From positions 1-64,000 of the forward strand of contig JBIKTR010000005.1 in the NCBI GenBank assembly GCA_044348005.1: 64,000 nt of DNA, in the 5' to 3' direction. Below the pieces are notes generated by a model. It was not told the DNA's origin. It did not search any database and worked only from the letters and a program-made list of their open reading frames with translations. Below, piece after piece: positions 8,590 to 17,620 of the stretch; within the stretch, counting starts at the first letter, position 1, and every line of letters begins with the position of its first letter. This DNA comes from JAJTHC01 sp044348005. GTDB taxonomy: Bacteria; Cyanobacteriota; Vampirovibrionia; Vampirovibrionales; JAJTHC01. Position numbers and translations under genes: made by a program.

Positions 8590-8610
8590 TTTTTAAAACT
8601 CTTTTTTATG

Positions 8611-8645
8611 AAAAGGACACGATCGTTAAGTTTCGTGTCCTTTTT
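8611..8645 (+). terminator. Intrinsic terminator after rplQ
   Basis: A 12-bp stem (AAAAGGACACGA paired with TCGTGTCCTTTT) closes a short loop and ends in a run of T, 22 bases after the rplQ stop codon. Confidence 0.85.
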
Positions 8646-8810
8646 GCCTGTATTCCAAGCAAGGAATCGTCACCAGCATTTGAGAAACAGACGTATCTAT
8701 GCTATTTTGTTAAGAGCATAGAGCAAGCCTTTGCTTGGCACCGCCTCGACGTTTAATCAAAATCAAACGTCTTAAAACAAGAGTCTTAAACGAAAAGGAG
8801 ATCAAACACC

Positions 8811-9578
8811 ATGGGACGCTGGATGGCCATTAAAAACAAAAAAGCCGCTTCAGACGCCAAAAAAGGCGTGGCTTTGGCTCGCTACTCTCGCGAAATCATG
8901 TCGGCTGCTCGACAAGGGGGGGGCGATCCTTCTAGTAATTTTCGTTTGCGAGGGGCGATTGATGCTGCAAAAGCGGGGGGCCTTTCTAAAGAAAACATTG
9001 AAAACGCCATAGCCAAAGCCACCGGCGCCTTAAAAGGCGACGACTTAGAATCTCTGAGTTATGAAGGGTATGGGCCGGGGGGGGTGGCGATTTTTATTGA
9101 ATGTGAAACCGACAACCGTAACCGTACCGCAGGAGACATTCGTAGTTACTTCAATAAATACCAAGGTAATTTGGGGCAAGACGGATGCGTTGCCTTTATG
9201 TTTGAACCCTTTGGACGCATCGTCATTGAAGCCCAACACGAAGAAACGGCGAATCAATGGGTGGAATGGGCGATTGAAGCCGAGGCTCACGACGTATTTA
9301 CCCACCCGCAAGACGGCACCTTTTTTGTCGAAGTCATTACTGAAGCCAAGGCCTTAAACGCAATTTGCCAAGCCTTAAGCGAAATAGCGAGCGTACCCTT
9401 TACGCCAGAAACGGTTGAACTCACGCGCTTGTGTGCGACAGAAACCGTGGTGGACGATCCTAGTATCGCCAAGCCTTTGATTAAACTACTCAGCATGATC
9501 GAAGAACACGACGACGTCAACAAGGTGTATCACAATGCAGATATCCCTGAATCGGTGTGGCATGCCTGTGCCGTTTAA
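8811..9578 (+). CDS. yebC: YebC/PmpR family transcription or translation regulator
   Basis: The 255-residue protein has the three-domain YebC layout. The N-terminal motifs are KKAASDAKKGVALARYSREI, GGGDPSSNFRLR and AIDAAKAGGLSKENIENAI, and YEGYGPGGVAIFIECETDN follows near residue 84. Family members bind DNA as regulators, and recent work links some to relief of ribosome stalling, so the precise job is open. AAAGGAGATC precedes the ATG. Two G8 tracts lie inside the gene (near 8921 and 9077). Its end overlaps the next gene by 44 nt. Confidence 0.9.
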   Translation: MGRWMAIKNKKAASDAKKGVALARYSREIMSAARQGGGDPSSNFRLRGAIDAAKAGGLSKENIENAIAKATGALKGDDLESLSYEGYGPGGVAIFIECETDNRNRTAGDIRSYFNKYQGNLGQDGCVAFMFEPFGRIVIEAQHEETANQWVEWAIEAEAHDVFTHPQDGTFFVEVITEAKALNAICQALSEIASVPFTPETVELTRLCATETVVDDPSIAKPLIKLLSMIEEHDDVNKVYHNADIPESVWHACAV

Positions 9579-11079
9579 CGTGACTGAACCTTTGCTATGG
9601 CAAGCGTATTCCGTGAATACGCAGAAGCACCCGCTGGTGTTGATGCGCTTAACCCAAGCCCTCACCGAATCGATGGCTTATGCCACGTTGTTGGATGCCC
9701 CTTTGTGTGAGCCTTCTGCCTTGCATCGGTGGGGTTTGGCGGGTTACGGCAATTCAGACACCACTCAACGTTTAGATGTGGTGCATCGGCATGTGTATGT
9801 TAATGCTCAACCCCAAGGCCAGCGCATTGCTCACGCCCATGAACTCAATGCCGTACTTGAAGAATGGTTGCAGCGCCAATGCCCCGCCCATGAACTTCCC
9901 GAAGCTTTAGAAGCGCTCCCTTCTACGTCAGGCATTTTTGCGCAACTGGCTTATGAAGCGTCGTGGTTGTGGAATGACAAGCTAGCGTCTTTGTCACCGC
10001 TGCCCCAATGTGAACCTGCCGTGCCTACCCACCGATTCATTCGCTATGCGCACCGTTTAATGATGGACTATCACCACGGTGTGCTTTATGCACTCACCCC
10101 TTCACAACATGAGCAAGATCGCATTGCCTCAACCCTCACACAGATTCTTCAACAAGACGCCCTTGTTTCTGATAGGCACTTTCAGGCATTTGATCCCGCG
10201 TGGCTAGAGGCGTACACGCCGTCTTTAACGCAAGCCGATTTTGAATCTGGCGTCCAGCAAATCAAAACATGGATTGAAGCAGGCGAACTGTACCAAGCCA
10301 ATCTTTCTGTCCAGTGGCAACGAACCCTTCGCTTAGATGCTTGGCGTTTATTTGAAGCCCTTACGCATCGTAACCCTTCGCCTTTTGCGGGGCTATGGAA
10401 AAGTCCGCAGGGGTGGGTGTTGAGTAATTCACCTGAACGACTCATTAAGCAAGACGCTCTAAGCCTTTCAACGCGCCCGATTGCAGGCACCCGAAGTCGA
10501 GGCCAAAGCCTTGAAGCGGAACGTCGGCTTGAACATGAACTGTTAAGCCTTGAAAAAGAACGTGCAGAACATCTCATGTTGGTGGATTTAGAACGCAACG
10601 ACTTGGGTCAAGTTTGCCAAGCTGGCACCGTTGAAGTCGATGAACTGATGAGTGTAGAGCGTTATTCGCATGTCACCCATGTGGTTTCTAACGTCAAAGG
10701 CACAAAGGGGCAAGGGGTTTCACAAACCAAGATTTTACAAGCGCTTTTTCCAGGGGGAACCATTACAGGATGCCCCAAATGGCGTTGCATCCAAAAATTA
10801 GCTGAACTAGAGCATACCGCTCGTGGCGTGTATACAGGGAGCATGGGCTATATAGACCCACACACCCAACGTATGGATTTTAACATCCTGATTCGGACGA
10901 TTCACCTGCTTCCCACTAAAGCGTTTCAATACCAACCTGGCGATGCGGATGTTCAGCCGTACAGGCTTTATTTACAAGCGGGGGCGGGCATTGTGTATGA
11001 TTCTGAGCCACACGCAGAATGGAAAGAATCTCTCAAAAAGGCAAAGGCGTTACTAGAAGCGATCGAATCCGTGTTATAG
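9535..11079 (+). CDS. trpE: Anthranilate/aminodeoxychorismate synthase component I
   Basis: This is a chorismate-utilising enzyme of the TrpE/PabB family. The conserved C-terminal domain shows ELYQANLS, PIAGTRSRG, DLERNDLG, PGGTITGCPK and QAGAGIVYDSEP. The PIAGT motif, rather than PIKGT, favours anthranilate synthase over classical PabB, and trpG and trpD lie elsewhere in the window. Some PabB proteins lack that lysine, so the symbol is provisional. The ATG at 9535 has AAGGTG at good spacing and overlaps yebC. ATG 9562 and GTG 9580 are alternatives. The stop TAG lies inside the terminal repeat of the MITE-like element that begins at 11075. Confidence 0.85.
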   Translation: MQISLNRCGMPVPFNVTEPLLWQAYSVNTQKHPLVLMRLTQALTESMAYATLLDAPLCEPSALHRWGLAGYGNSDTTQRLDVVHRHVYVNAQPQGQRIAHAHELNAVLEEWLQRQCPAHELPEALEALPSTSGIFAQLAYEASWLWNDKLASLSPLPQCEPAVPTHRFIRYAHRLMMDYHHGVLYALTPSQHEQDRIASTLTQILQQDALVSDRHFQAFDPAWLEAYTPSLTQADFESGVQQIKTWIEAGELYQANLSVQWQRTLRLDAWRLFEALTHRNPSPFAGLWKSPQGWVLSNSPERLIKQDALSLSTRPIAGTRSRGQSLEAERRLEHELLSLEKERAEHLMLVDLERNDLGQVCQAGTVEVDELMSVERYSHVTHVVSNVKGTKGQGVSQTKILQALFPGGTITGCPKWRCIQKLAELEHTARGVYTGSMGYIDPHTQRMDFNILIRTIHLLPTKAFQYQPGDADVQPYRLYLQAGAGIVYDSEPHAEWKESLKKAKALLEAIESVL

Positions 11080-11224
11080 TGTTTTAAAGAGTTTCCCCTA
11101 CAGTGTCTATACTTCGTCGCTACGATTATTTTGTTCAGTCATGTAGGTCTATCTACACTCCTTCACAAAATAATCTAGGCTCCTCGTCTAGCCTACTGTA
11201 TGGAAAACTCTTTAAAACACTATA
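11075..11224. repeat. 150-bp MITE-like inverted-repeat element, copy B
   Basis: Terminal inverted repeats of about 31 bp (starting TATAGTGTTTTAAAGAG, ending CTCTTTAAAACACTATA) flank a core that shares CGACGATT-like and TCTAGGCTCCT motifs with copy A. The length is exactly 150 bp in both copies. The stop codon of the upstream synthase (11077-11079) is formed within the left end. Single ends of the same sequence occur at 20252-20278, 30741-30771 and near 33675. Confidence 0.75.
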
Positions 11225-11343
11225 GTAAGGGTACGTGTTCAAAAAATCGAGCAGAGCCACACGTGTTCGTGGGTTTTGCCAGAACCTTTCTGTTTATGCT
11301 ATGATTAAGGCTACATTTAAAAAGAGACCCCCAAACCTTGCCT

Positions 11344-12741
11344 ATGCTATTAAAAGCCCCCTTTACGATTCAACATTTGCCTACACGAGAAAGCATTAAG
11401 GCTTACTTTGAACATCGGCGTGTACAACGAAATTTAGCCATTTGGTTGGCCGTGTTTTTGGGCATTTTTGTGACCGCAGAAATTTATGTGCCTCAAATTT
11501 CAGTCCCCCTAGGGCTGGTAAGTTTTTTGTTGATTTACGTGATTTTTTTAACGGGTATTTTGGTCATAAAACGCTTTAAAGCCAAAAAAGAAGGGTTGAA
11601 TCTGATTGATATTGTGCCTGAACAGGTGCCTATGGATACGCGTATCAGTGTCATTTTGCCCGCTCATAATGAAGTGGATGTCATAGCCGAAAGCGTGAGC
11701 CACTTTATGAAGAATACCCCAGAACATTACGATGTATGGGTCATGAACGATCGTTCAGTGGATGGAACCTACTTGGTTTTAGAAGCCTTGTTAGAAGCAA
11801 ATCCGCAGTGGCAAGAACGTTTAAATGTGGTGCATCGTCCGCCGGAAGCGGTGGCGGGTAAATCGGCCGTGTTGAATGATGCCTTGGCTTTAAGCAACAG
11901 CCCTATTTTGGCTGTTTTTGATGCCGATGCGCGTATTGAAGCCGATTTTTTCCTTCAAATGCTGGCCTACCTTGAACAAGACGATCGCATCGCCGCGGTT
12001 CAAGCCCGTAAAATGATTAGCAATGCCCAAACAAACCTCTTAACCCAGTGCCAACAGTGGGAATATACGCTGGATGCTCATATTCAATGGTGCAGGGATT
12101 TGGCGGGTTCTGCTGTAGAATTACGGGGTAACGGCTTTCTTATCAAACGCGACGCCGTCGAAGATGTAGGCTTGTGGAATGAAAATAGTATTACAGATGA
12201 TTTGGATCTTTCAACGCGTTTACACTTAAAAGGCTGGTTAATTCGCTTCGCCCACCAAGCCAGCGTGTATGAAGAAGGCATTACTCAATTTCAGCCTTTG
12301 CTAAAGCAACGTGAACGTTGGGCCGAAGGGTCGTTGCGTCGGTACCTGGATTTTGGTGGAGCTATTTTATTTTCAAAAGAAGCGAGTTTACGCACCCGCA
12401 CTGATATGTTTGCGTATTGGATCAACTTCCTTTTCCCGATTTTAATGGTTCTAGAAGTCTGTGTGGTGGGGGGAGCCACCGTGTTTGGTCAGGCCAGTCG
12501 CGTGCATCAGTTATTGGCGATGTCCTTACTCCCCATGTTTGGGGTGGCCTTTATTCCCACGCTGTACAATGCCATCCGTCGATTTGAACACCCGCCTCGA
12601 GTAGAGGCCATGAAAGCCGCCGTGTTGACGGGGATGTATATGACGGCCGTGTGGTTCCCGATTGTGTTTTACAGTTTTGGGAAAGTTCTATTTAAGCCAA
12701 ATGCCCCCTTTAAATGGGAAAAGACGCATCATCAAGGCTAA
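11344..12741 (+). CDS. Processive family 2 glycosyltransferase, membrane protein
   Basis: The roughly 465-residue protein has the plan of bacterial polysaccharide synthases such as PgaC, BcsA and NodC. Two N-terminal membrane helices (about residues 32-75) come first, then a GT-A domain with VILPAHNE, FDADAR and TDDLD. The processive QRERW motif follows near residue 322, then several membrane helices. It should polymerise a beta-linked sugar at the inner membrane and feed the chain outward. The polymer cannot be named. An in-frame TTG at 11338 is the other possible start. It faces a GH9-like protein only 11 nt away, a pairing reminiscent of synthase plus hydrolase loci. Confidence 0.85.
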   Translation: MLLKAPFTIQHLPTRESIKAYFEHRRVQRNLAIWLAVFLGIFVTAEIYVPQISVPLGLVSFLLIYVIFLTGILVIKRFKAKKEGLNLIDIVPEQVPMDTRISVILPAHNEVDVIAESVSHFMKNTPEHYDVWVMNDRSVDGTYLVLEALLEANPQWQERLNVVHRPPEAVAGKSAVLNDALALSNSPILAVFDADARIEADFFLQMLAYLEQDDRIAAVQARKMISNAQTNLLTQCQQWEYTLDAHIQWCRDLAGSAVELRGNGFLIKRDAVEDVGLWNENSITDDLDLSTRLHLKGWLIRFAHQASVYEEGITQFQPLLKQRERWAEGSLRRYLDFGGAILFSKEASLRTRTDMFAYWINFLFPILMVLEVCVVGGATVFGQASRVHQLLAMSLLPMFGVAFIPTLYNAIRRFEHPPRVEAMKAAVLTGMYMTAVWFPIVFYSFGKVLFKPNAPFKWEKTHHQG

Positions 12742-12752
12742 TATAGAAAAGC

Positions 12753-14687
12753 TTACGGTTTGCTTTTGGGTTGTTTTTGCAGTTTCAACAAGCGAATTTC
12801 TTCTTGTTCGACTTCATTGTAAAGCTTTAACTTTTTGACGTCTTTATCAGTCGATTTAAGCACCGTGGCACGACTCAGTTCTGGCGAGTAATGTTGATCC
12901 AAACGAAACATTAAATCCGCCAAATGGGCTTGCCAACTAATGTGGGTGGCCGTCCATTGACATAGCGTGCTGTTGTCTTGAAACGGCAAGCCTTCAGGAA
13001 ATTGGGGCGTGACCCCTTTCAGTAATAAGCCGGGTAACGCCACCCCTGAACTACGCGCCACCTGATTACACGGATTTTTCTGTAAAGGGAGTTTCCCCAA
13101 CGCTGGGTTGCCACTCATCATAATGGCGTCCCACGTGTTAAAGCCCATCAAGTAATTAAAAACATCCAGTGCGGATTTAAGATAAGCGGGGTCTTTGGTG
13201 GTGTAATACGCATCCATCCACAACAGGGCATGACGCACCCATGCATCGTTGGACGCCGGCAAAACAGGAAAGTCCTTAAACGCAAAAGGGCTTACAAAGG
13301 GGGTTTGCAACACACGAGTCCATTCCCGACTGTTTTTCGCATCTTTCAGCCACTGCGACTTAATATCTTCTGGAATGTAGGCCTTTAAGGCAGGAGAAGT
13401 CCACAAGCGAAACAATGGCGATTGCCAAGACAAATCATTCACATTCACCTTGTTCCAAAGGGGTTCTGCAACGTTAAGCAGTTGAACATTGCCAGTGGTA
13501 TGCCTCAATTCTAAGGCCGCCCAAATCAGGTAAGCATTGGCAGAATCCACGGGTTGTGACCAATAACTTTCACGAAAATATGGCTGAATTGCTTGGGTAT
13601 AAAGTTCTTTTTCGCCTTTCCACACCAACGTGGTATGAACGGGTTGAATACTATTTTCTTGTAAGGCTTTCCAGCCTTCTTTGGCCTGAATTAAAGCACT
13701 TAACGCCAAATCTGGATCCAAATCCTGAAAAACGCGAGCGGCTTGGGCCAACGTGGCAACCGCCGCCGCCGTGCTTAATTGACTAGGCGCGAGCAACTGA
13801 CGGGGTTGCCTGTCAAATTCAGGACGCACCCTCACCCCATCAAACGCCTTGGCCGAACCCACGCCTTCGTAAAAGCCTTTGCTCTTCATGTCTTGCATGT
13901 CTAAAATCCACCGTAGGCCATGACGTGCTTCATGCAACAGTTCAGGCATCCCAGAACGAGTGTCTTCCGATTGTGGGTAGGCCAAGCGTCCTCGTTTTTC
14001 GCTCCAAATGGGGTTGCGTTCGTACATCGTCATTAAGGCGGAACAAACCATCACGTGGCTCAGCAAATGGCGATCGTAGGTAGCGCCTTCATACCAGCCC
14101 CCCGTGGGTAAAGCACTGTCCAAATGCCCCGCTTCTTGAAACAAACCGATGCCTCCATCTAAAAGGGATTGCCCTGAGCGTTGCGTATACAACGCACGCA
14201 TGGCGGCTTGGCCCACCAATTGAAAGACATTGGCATTGACGTTAAAGTCTGTATATTCATTAAACGCACGACGCTGAACAAACTGCCCAAAGGGGTAGAA
14301 GTGCAAGCGTCCTTCTTGTCGCAGTGGGCTTAAATCCACTAAGGCTAAATCGGTACTAATGCGATCGACCGAAGGACGTGCCACAATGCGACCGTCTTTG
14401 ATCAGTTCTGAATAGTTTTGGGCAGGATCTCTAAGAATGGGGCGAATTTGCAGTAACACGCTTTCTAGTTCGGTGTCTAACTTGGCCGTAGGTTTCACCT
14501 TTACCCACAGCAGTTTAGGGGCTTTGGGGTGGTACCCTAGTTTGTTTTGCTTGATTTCCGTGAATTCTAAGGGTTTATAGGTGGATGTTGGCGGCGTTGA
14601 AGCGCTGGCACGTTCTTCCGCGCGGGCCAAAGTAGGAAGCGCGCTTAAAAGGAATACCGCTAAAATTAAGAGGGTTTGAAAGTACAT
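12753..14687 (-). CDS. Secreted GH9-like (endoglucanase family) protein, probably degenerate
   Basis: A signal peptide (about residues 1-23) precedes an Ig-like CelD-N type segment (QNKLGYHPKAPKLLWVKV near 48-65). An (alpha/alpha)6-like GH9 domain follows, with GGWYEGATYDRH and MPELLHEARHGLRWILDMQ. In active GH9 enzymes the first motif reads DAGD and supplies the base aspartates, but here it is EGAT. The region aligning with the C-terminal acid (usually NE before a WN motif) reads CQWTATHISW. The fold therefore looks retained while both catalytic positions are altered. It may bind or guide the polymer of the convergent glycosyltransferase. The family assignment is my reading of motifs only. 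Confidence 0.7.
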   Translation of the reverse strand: MYFQTLLILAVFLLSALPTLARAEERASASTPPTSTYKPLEFTEIKQNKLGYHPKAPKLLWVKVKPTAKLDTELESVLLQIRPILRDPAQNYSELIKDGRIVARPSVDRISTDLALVDLSPLRQEGRLHFYPFGQFVQRRAFNEYTDFNVNANVFQLVGQAAMRALYTQRSGQSLLDGGIGLFQEAGHLDSALPTGGWYEGATYDRHLLSHVMVCSALMTMYERNPIWSEKRGRLAYPQSEDTRSGMPELLHEARHGLRWILDMQDMKSKGFYEGVGSAKAFDGVRVRPEFDRQPRQLLAPSQLSTAAAVATLAQAARVFQDLDPDLALSALIQAKEGWKALQENSIQPVHTTLVWKGEKELYTQAIQPYFRESYWSQPVDSANAYLIWAALELRHTTGNVQLLNVAEPLWNKVNVNDLSWQSPLFRLWTSPALKAYIPEDIKSQWLKDAKNSREWTRVLQTPFVSPFAFKDFPVLPASNDAWVRHALLWMDAYYTTKDPAYLKSALDVFNYLMGFNTWDAIMMSGNPALGKLPLQKNPCNQVARSSGVALPGLLLKGVTPQFPEGLPFQDNSTLCQWTATHISWQAHLADLMFRLDQHYSPELSRATVLKSTDKDVKKLKLYNEVEQEEIRLLKLQKQPKSKP

Positions 14688-14744
14688 GTCTCTCTTCTTT
14701 TCATAATCGGGTGATATTCGCCTATTTTAGCACAAAATCCATCA

Positions 14745-17495
14745 TTATTCGTCGAACTCGCCAAGGGAATTCAAGAGCTTATCGTCGTCTCCAGTTAACA
14801 ATGCGACAACTTGAACACGTAAATCATGTAAAAGAAGACGCAAACCTTTTCTCTTTTTATGTTCAGTGGCAGTTGAACCTCTGGAGCCTATTCGGCCGGC
14901 TTCACCCTGTGAAAGATCCGTGAGGCTTTCCACATTAGTTCGACCTGCATCCTTGAGATTAAAAGGAATAGGCTCGGCAGACGGAATAACCTGTGGCGTT
15001 ACTCTCTGCACAAGGTCGCCCCCCCTTCCTGCTGGTGCTTGTGCTCCTGCTCCTGCTCCTGCTTGTGCTACTGGTGCTGTTCCTGCTCCTACTGTTGGTG
15101 CTTGTCGTGCTGGTGTTGCTGATGCTGGTGCTGGTGTTGCTGATGTTGGTGCTGGTGCTGGTGCTGGTGTTGCTGATGTTGTTGCTTCTTTTATTGCTTG
15201 TCGTGCTTGAACAACTTTGTCTGAATAATCAGGTTGGGCATCAAGATATTTCTGTGCGTAACGTTGTTCTATACGACTGTTATTATGCTTTTTGCCGAAT
15301 TCGGCAAGGGCAAATAGTGCATCTTCATTTGCTGAGTCACGCTTTAAAAGTGACCTAACTGCCTTGTAGGCTTTTACGCATTCTTTCTTATTACCAGTTT
15401 GTGAAGCCTGATCATATTGGCTTTTCGCCAAGGTGACAATACTTGTTCGTATAGATGTTAAATCAGAAGATAGCCTATGATTATGAATAAGAGGATCCAA
15501 CGAGCTGTTAGTCGCTTGCTCAATGGATTGGATTACTCTCACTACTTCAGCTTCCATTTGTTCAGATACTTTAATGGCTTTAGAGTACTCTTTTTTTGCT
15601 ACATGTAGCCCAGCTAGTTTTTCTAATACATTTCGTACTTGTGTATTGGGACTATTAACCAATGCTAAACGTTCCTGTAATAAAGCTATAGCTCTATCAG
15701 GGTTTGTTGATTTATATAAGTCGGCCAGATCTTCTAGTAATATAAACCGAAGATTTGTATGATTGTTCTTTGTAGCAATTGCTTGAACAAGGGTTTCGTA
15801 GAAGCCAATTTTATTAGCCCCTCTAAGATCATTTGGAATTAACTTATCTAATTTTCCTTCACCCGAACTCAATGTAATTAAAATATCATTAATCTGTTTC
15901 AGTAAGGGTTCTTTATCCAATTTTGGATTTCTTTGAAGGGCGGACACAGCTACCTTAATTGCACGATAAGGCTCGCCTGCTTGTAAAACTTTAGCAACCC
16001 TTGCAGACGCCCTTGAGGCATCCTGAGGTAAAGCTTGGGCTGATTTGCCTGGTGACAATAGGCCTGCTATTGGCTTTGGTAGTAGGCCTACCGTTTCTGG
16101 TCGTGCTGGTACTGGTGTTTTAACTCTTGGTGCTACTGGTGATGCTGGTAGTGATGCTGGTGTTGTTGATGCTGGTGGTCCTGTTGGTGCTTCTGCTCCT
16201 GCATTTCCTGCTCCTGCTCCTGATGCTGTTGGTGTTCCTGCTGATGCTTGTGTTCCTGCTGATGTTGTTGGTGTAGGTGCTGGTGTTGCTGGTGGTTTTG
16301 GTGCTGCTGATGCTGATGCTGTTGGTGCTGATGGTTTTGCTGTTGTTGCTGGTGAGTCTAGGTTTATATTTCGACTCAAAGTGTCAGGGAGTTCTTGCCC
16401 TGACACTTGAAGAGTTGGTATTGAATTTGGTCTAAATGGTTCTTGATTTTGCAGAATAACATCCCCATTAAGTGGGATTGGTTCTGCATTTGCTCGTTGG
16501 AACCCTAGATTAACATCTCCTGCTCCTGCTGTTGTTGCTAGTGCTGGTGCTGGTGTTGCTGATGCTGTTGGTGGTGCTTGTACTGGTGCTACTGGTGCTA
16601 CTGTTCCTGCTCCTGCATTTCTTGCTGGTGCTACTGGTTTTGGTGAGTCTAGGTCTATATGTTGACTCAAAGGGTCAGGGAGTTCTTCCCCTGACACGTG
16701 AAGAGTTTCTGTTGCATCTGATTTAATACTAGGAACAAATTCTTTTTGAATTGTCATTGATTCAAATGGTTTATCACTGTTGACTAATTGCAGATTAACA
16801 TTCCCCTTAAGTGGGATTGGTTCTGCATTTGCTCGTTGCAACCCTAGATTAACATCTCCTGCTCCTGCTGGGGCTGCTGGTGCTTCTAGATTGGAGAAGC
16901 TATTACCACCGCCACTACCACCACCACCACCACCACTGTGGCGAGCTGCTGCAGCTGGGCGCGGGGTAGTAACTTGTTTTACAGCTTCGTCAACAGAAGC
17001 AAGAGGAGGCGTCGGCCCATCTACTTCTCTTTTTAAAAAGCCAAAGGTTTTTTCCAAAAACTCTCCGACGTCTTGACGTCTCCACAATAATAGGCCCGCC
17101 GTGGTAAGGGCAGCGGCGCCTATGGCCACGTTTCTCACCGTATGGTCTTCTTCTTGAGGCGGTGTTGTTTTGGTGGGTGCTGTGACTTTCGCAGGTGGCA
17201 CGGTTTTTTGAGCCACAGGGTGGTGTTCGGCAGGTGGCGTCAAAGGACTCGTCGCCGACGAAGACGAAGAGTGAACCTCTGCCCCAGTCTTCAAATCAAC
17301 AGGCGAAGGCGTGGGGGCATAGTTTAATGCGGTAGAATCCACAACGGGCGCTGGGCCTGTGTTCCTCGGGTAAAGATCCGCAGAAGATGCTCCTTGATTC
17401 AAAAGCGGTAACGTGGATGCCAAGGGGGGGGGGGGGGCGAACGCAGATTGTGGCGCTTGAGTAAACGAAAAACTATTCATATTGTTCATAGCCAT
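14745..17495 (-). CDS. Large Ala/Pro-rich repeat protein with TPR-like middle
   Basis: The 916-residue protein begins with a Pro-rich leader containing a four-proline run encoded by a C14 tract. A likely membrane helix lies near residues 126-142 (NVAIGAAALTTAGLLLW). Two diverged copies of an 80-residue unit follow; both start AGAGDVNLG and include RANAEPIPL and VSGEELPDPLS or a close variant. Ala/Pro/Thr/Gly-rich linkers separate them. The middle (about 490-770) is helical and resembles TPR repeats, and the end is again low complexity. A third partial unit (SAEPIPF) lies near the C-terminus. It may be a surface or scaffold protein. I do not recognise a family. It lies upstream of the GH9-like gene in the same direction. 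Confidence 0.7.
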   Translation of the reverse strand: MAMNNMNSFSFTQAPQSAFAPPPPLASTLPLLNQGASSADLYPRNTGPAPVVDSTALNYAPTPSPVDLKTGAEVHSSSSSATSPLTPPAEHHPVAQKTVPPAKVTAPTKTTPPQEEDHTVRNVAIGAAALTTAGLLLWRRQDVGEFLEKTFGFLKREVDGPTPPLASVDEAVKQVTTPRPAAAARHSGGGGGGSGGGNSFSNLEAPAAPAGAGDVNLGLQRANAEPIPLKGNVNLQLVNSDKPFESMTIQKEFVPSIKSDATETLHVSGEELPDPLSQHIDLDSPKPVAPARNAGAGTVAPVAPVQAPPTASATPAPALATTAGAGDVNLGFQRANAEPIPLNGDVILQNQEPFRPNSIPTLQVSGQELPDTLSRNINLDSPATTAKPSAPTASASAAPKPPATPAPTPTTSAGTQASAGTPTASGAGAGNAGAEAPTGPPASTTPASLPASPVAPRVKTPVPARPETVGLLPKPIAGLLSPGKSAQALPQDASRASARVAKVLQAGEPYRAIKVAVSALQRNPKLDKEPLLKQINDILITLSSGEGKLDKLIPNDLRGANKIGFYETLVQAIATKNNHTNLRFILLEDLADLYKSTNPDRAIALLQERLALVNSPNTQVRNVLEKLAGLHVAKKEYSKAIKVSEQMEAEVVRVIQSIEQATNSSLDPLIHNHRLSSDLTSIRTSIVTLAKSQYDQASQTGNKKECVKAYKAVRSLLKRDSANEDALFALAEFGKKHNNSRIEQRYAQKYLDAQPDYSDKVVQARQAIKEATTSATPAPAPAPTSATPAPASATPARQAPTVGAGTAPVAQAGAGAGAQAPAGRGGDLVQRVTPQVIPSAEPIPFNLKDAGRTNVESLTDLSQGEAGRIGSRGSTATEHKKRKGLRLLLHDLRVQVVALLTGDDDKLLNSLGEFDE
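15020..16670. repeat. GCT/GGT low-complexity tracts
   Basis: Long runs of GCT, GGT and CCT triplets encode Ala/Pro/Gly/Thr linkers of the minus-strand protein at about 15020-15190, 16100-16350 and 16520-16650. They create spurious Leu/Val-rich frames on the plus strand. Confidence 0.7.
17424..17437. repeat. G14 homopolymer near the start of the 916-aa protein
   Basis: Fourteen consecutive G on the plus strand encode the proline run at about residues 20-24 of the minus-strand protein. A one-base change would abolish nearly the whole product, the arrangement expected of a phase-variable switch. Confidence 0.7.
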
Positions 17496-17620
17496 GTGTG
17501 GTAATTCCCTAAAAAGTTACGCGAAGAAATGCCTAATTTATACTTCACAATAACATAAAAACAAAAACACCACAAAATTGTGCCACCACTTTTTTTAAAA
17601 AGAAAAAAGCCCCCCAACGA

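Noticed and set aside
9061..9357. Frame inside yebC on the same strand
   Set aside because: It is an out-of-frame shadow of a clear YebC protein.
14993..16726. Plus-strand Leu/Val-rich frames
   Set aside because: They are reverse-strand shadows of the Ala/Pro/Gly triplet runs in the 916-residue protein.
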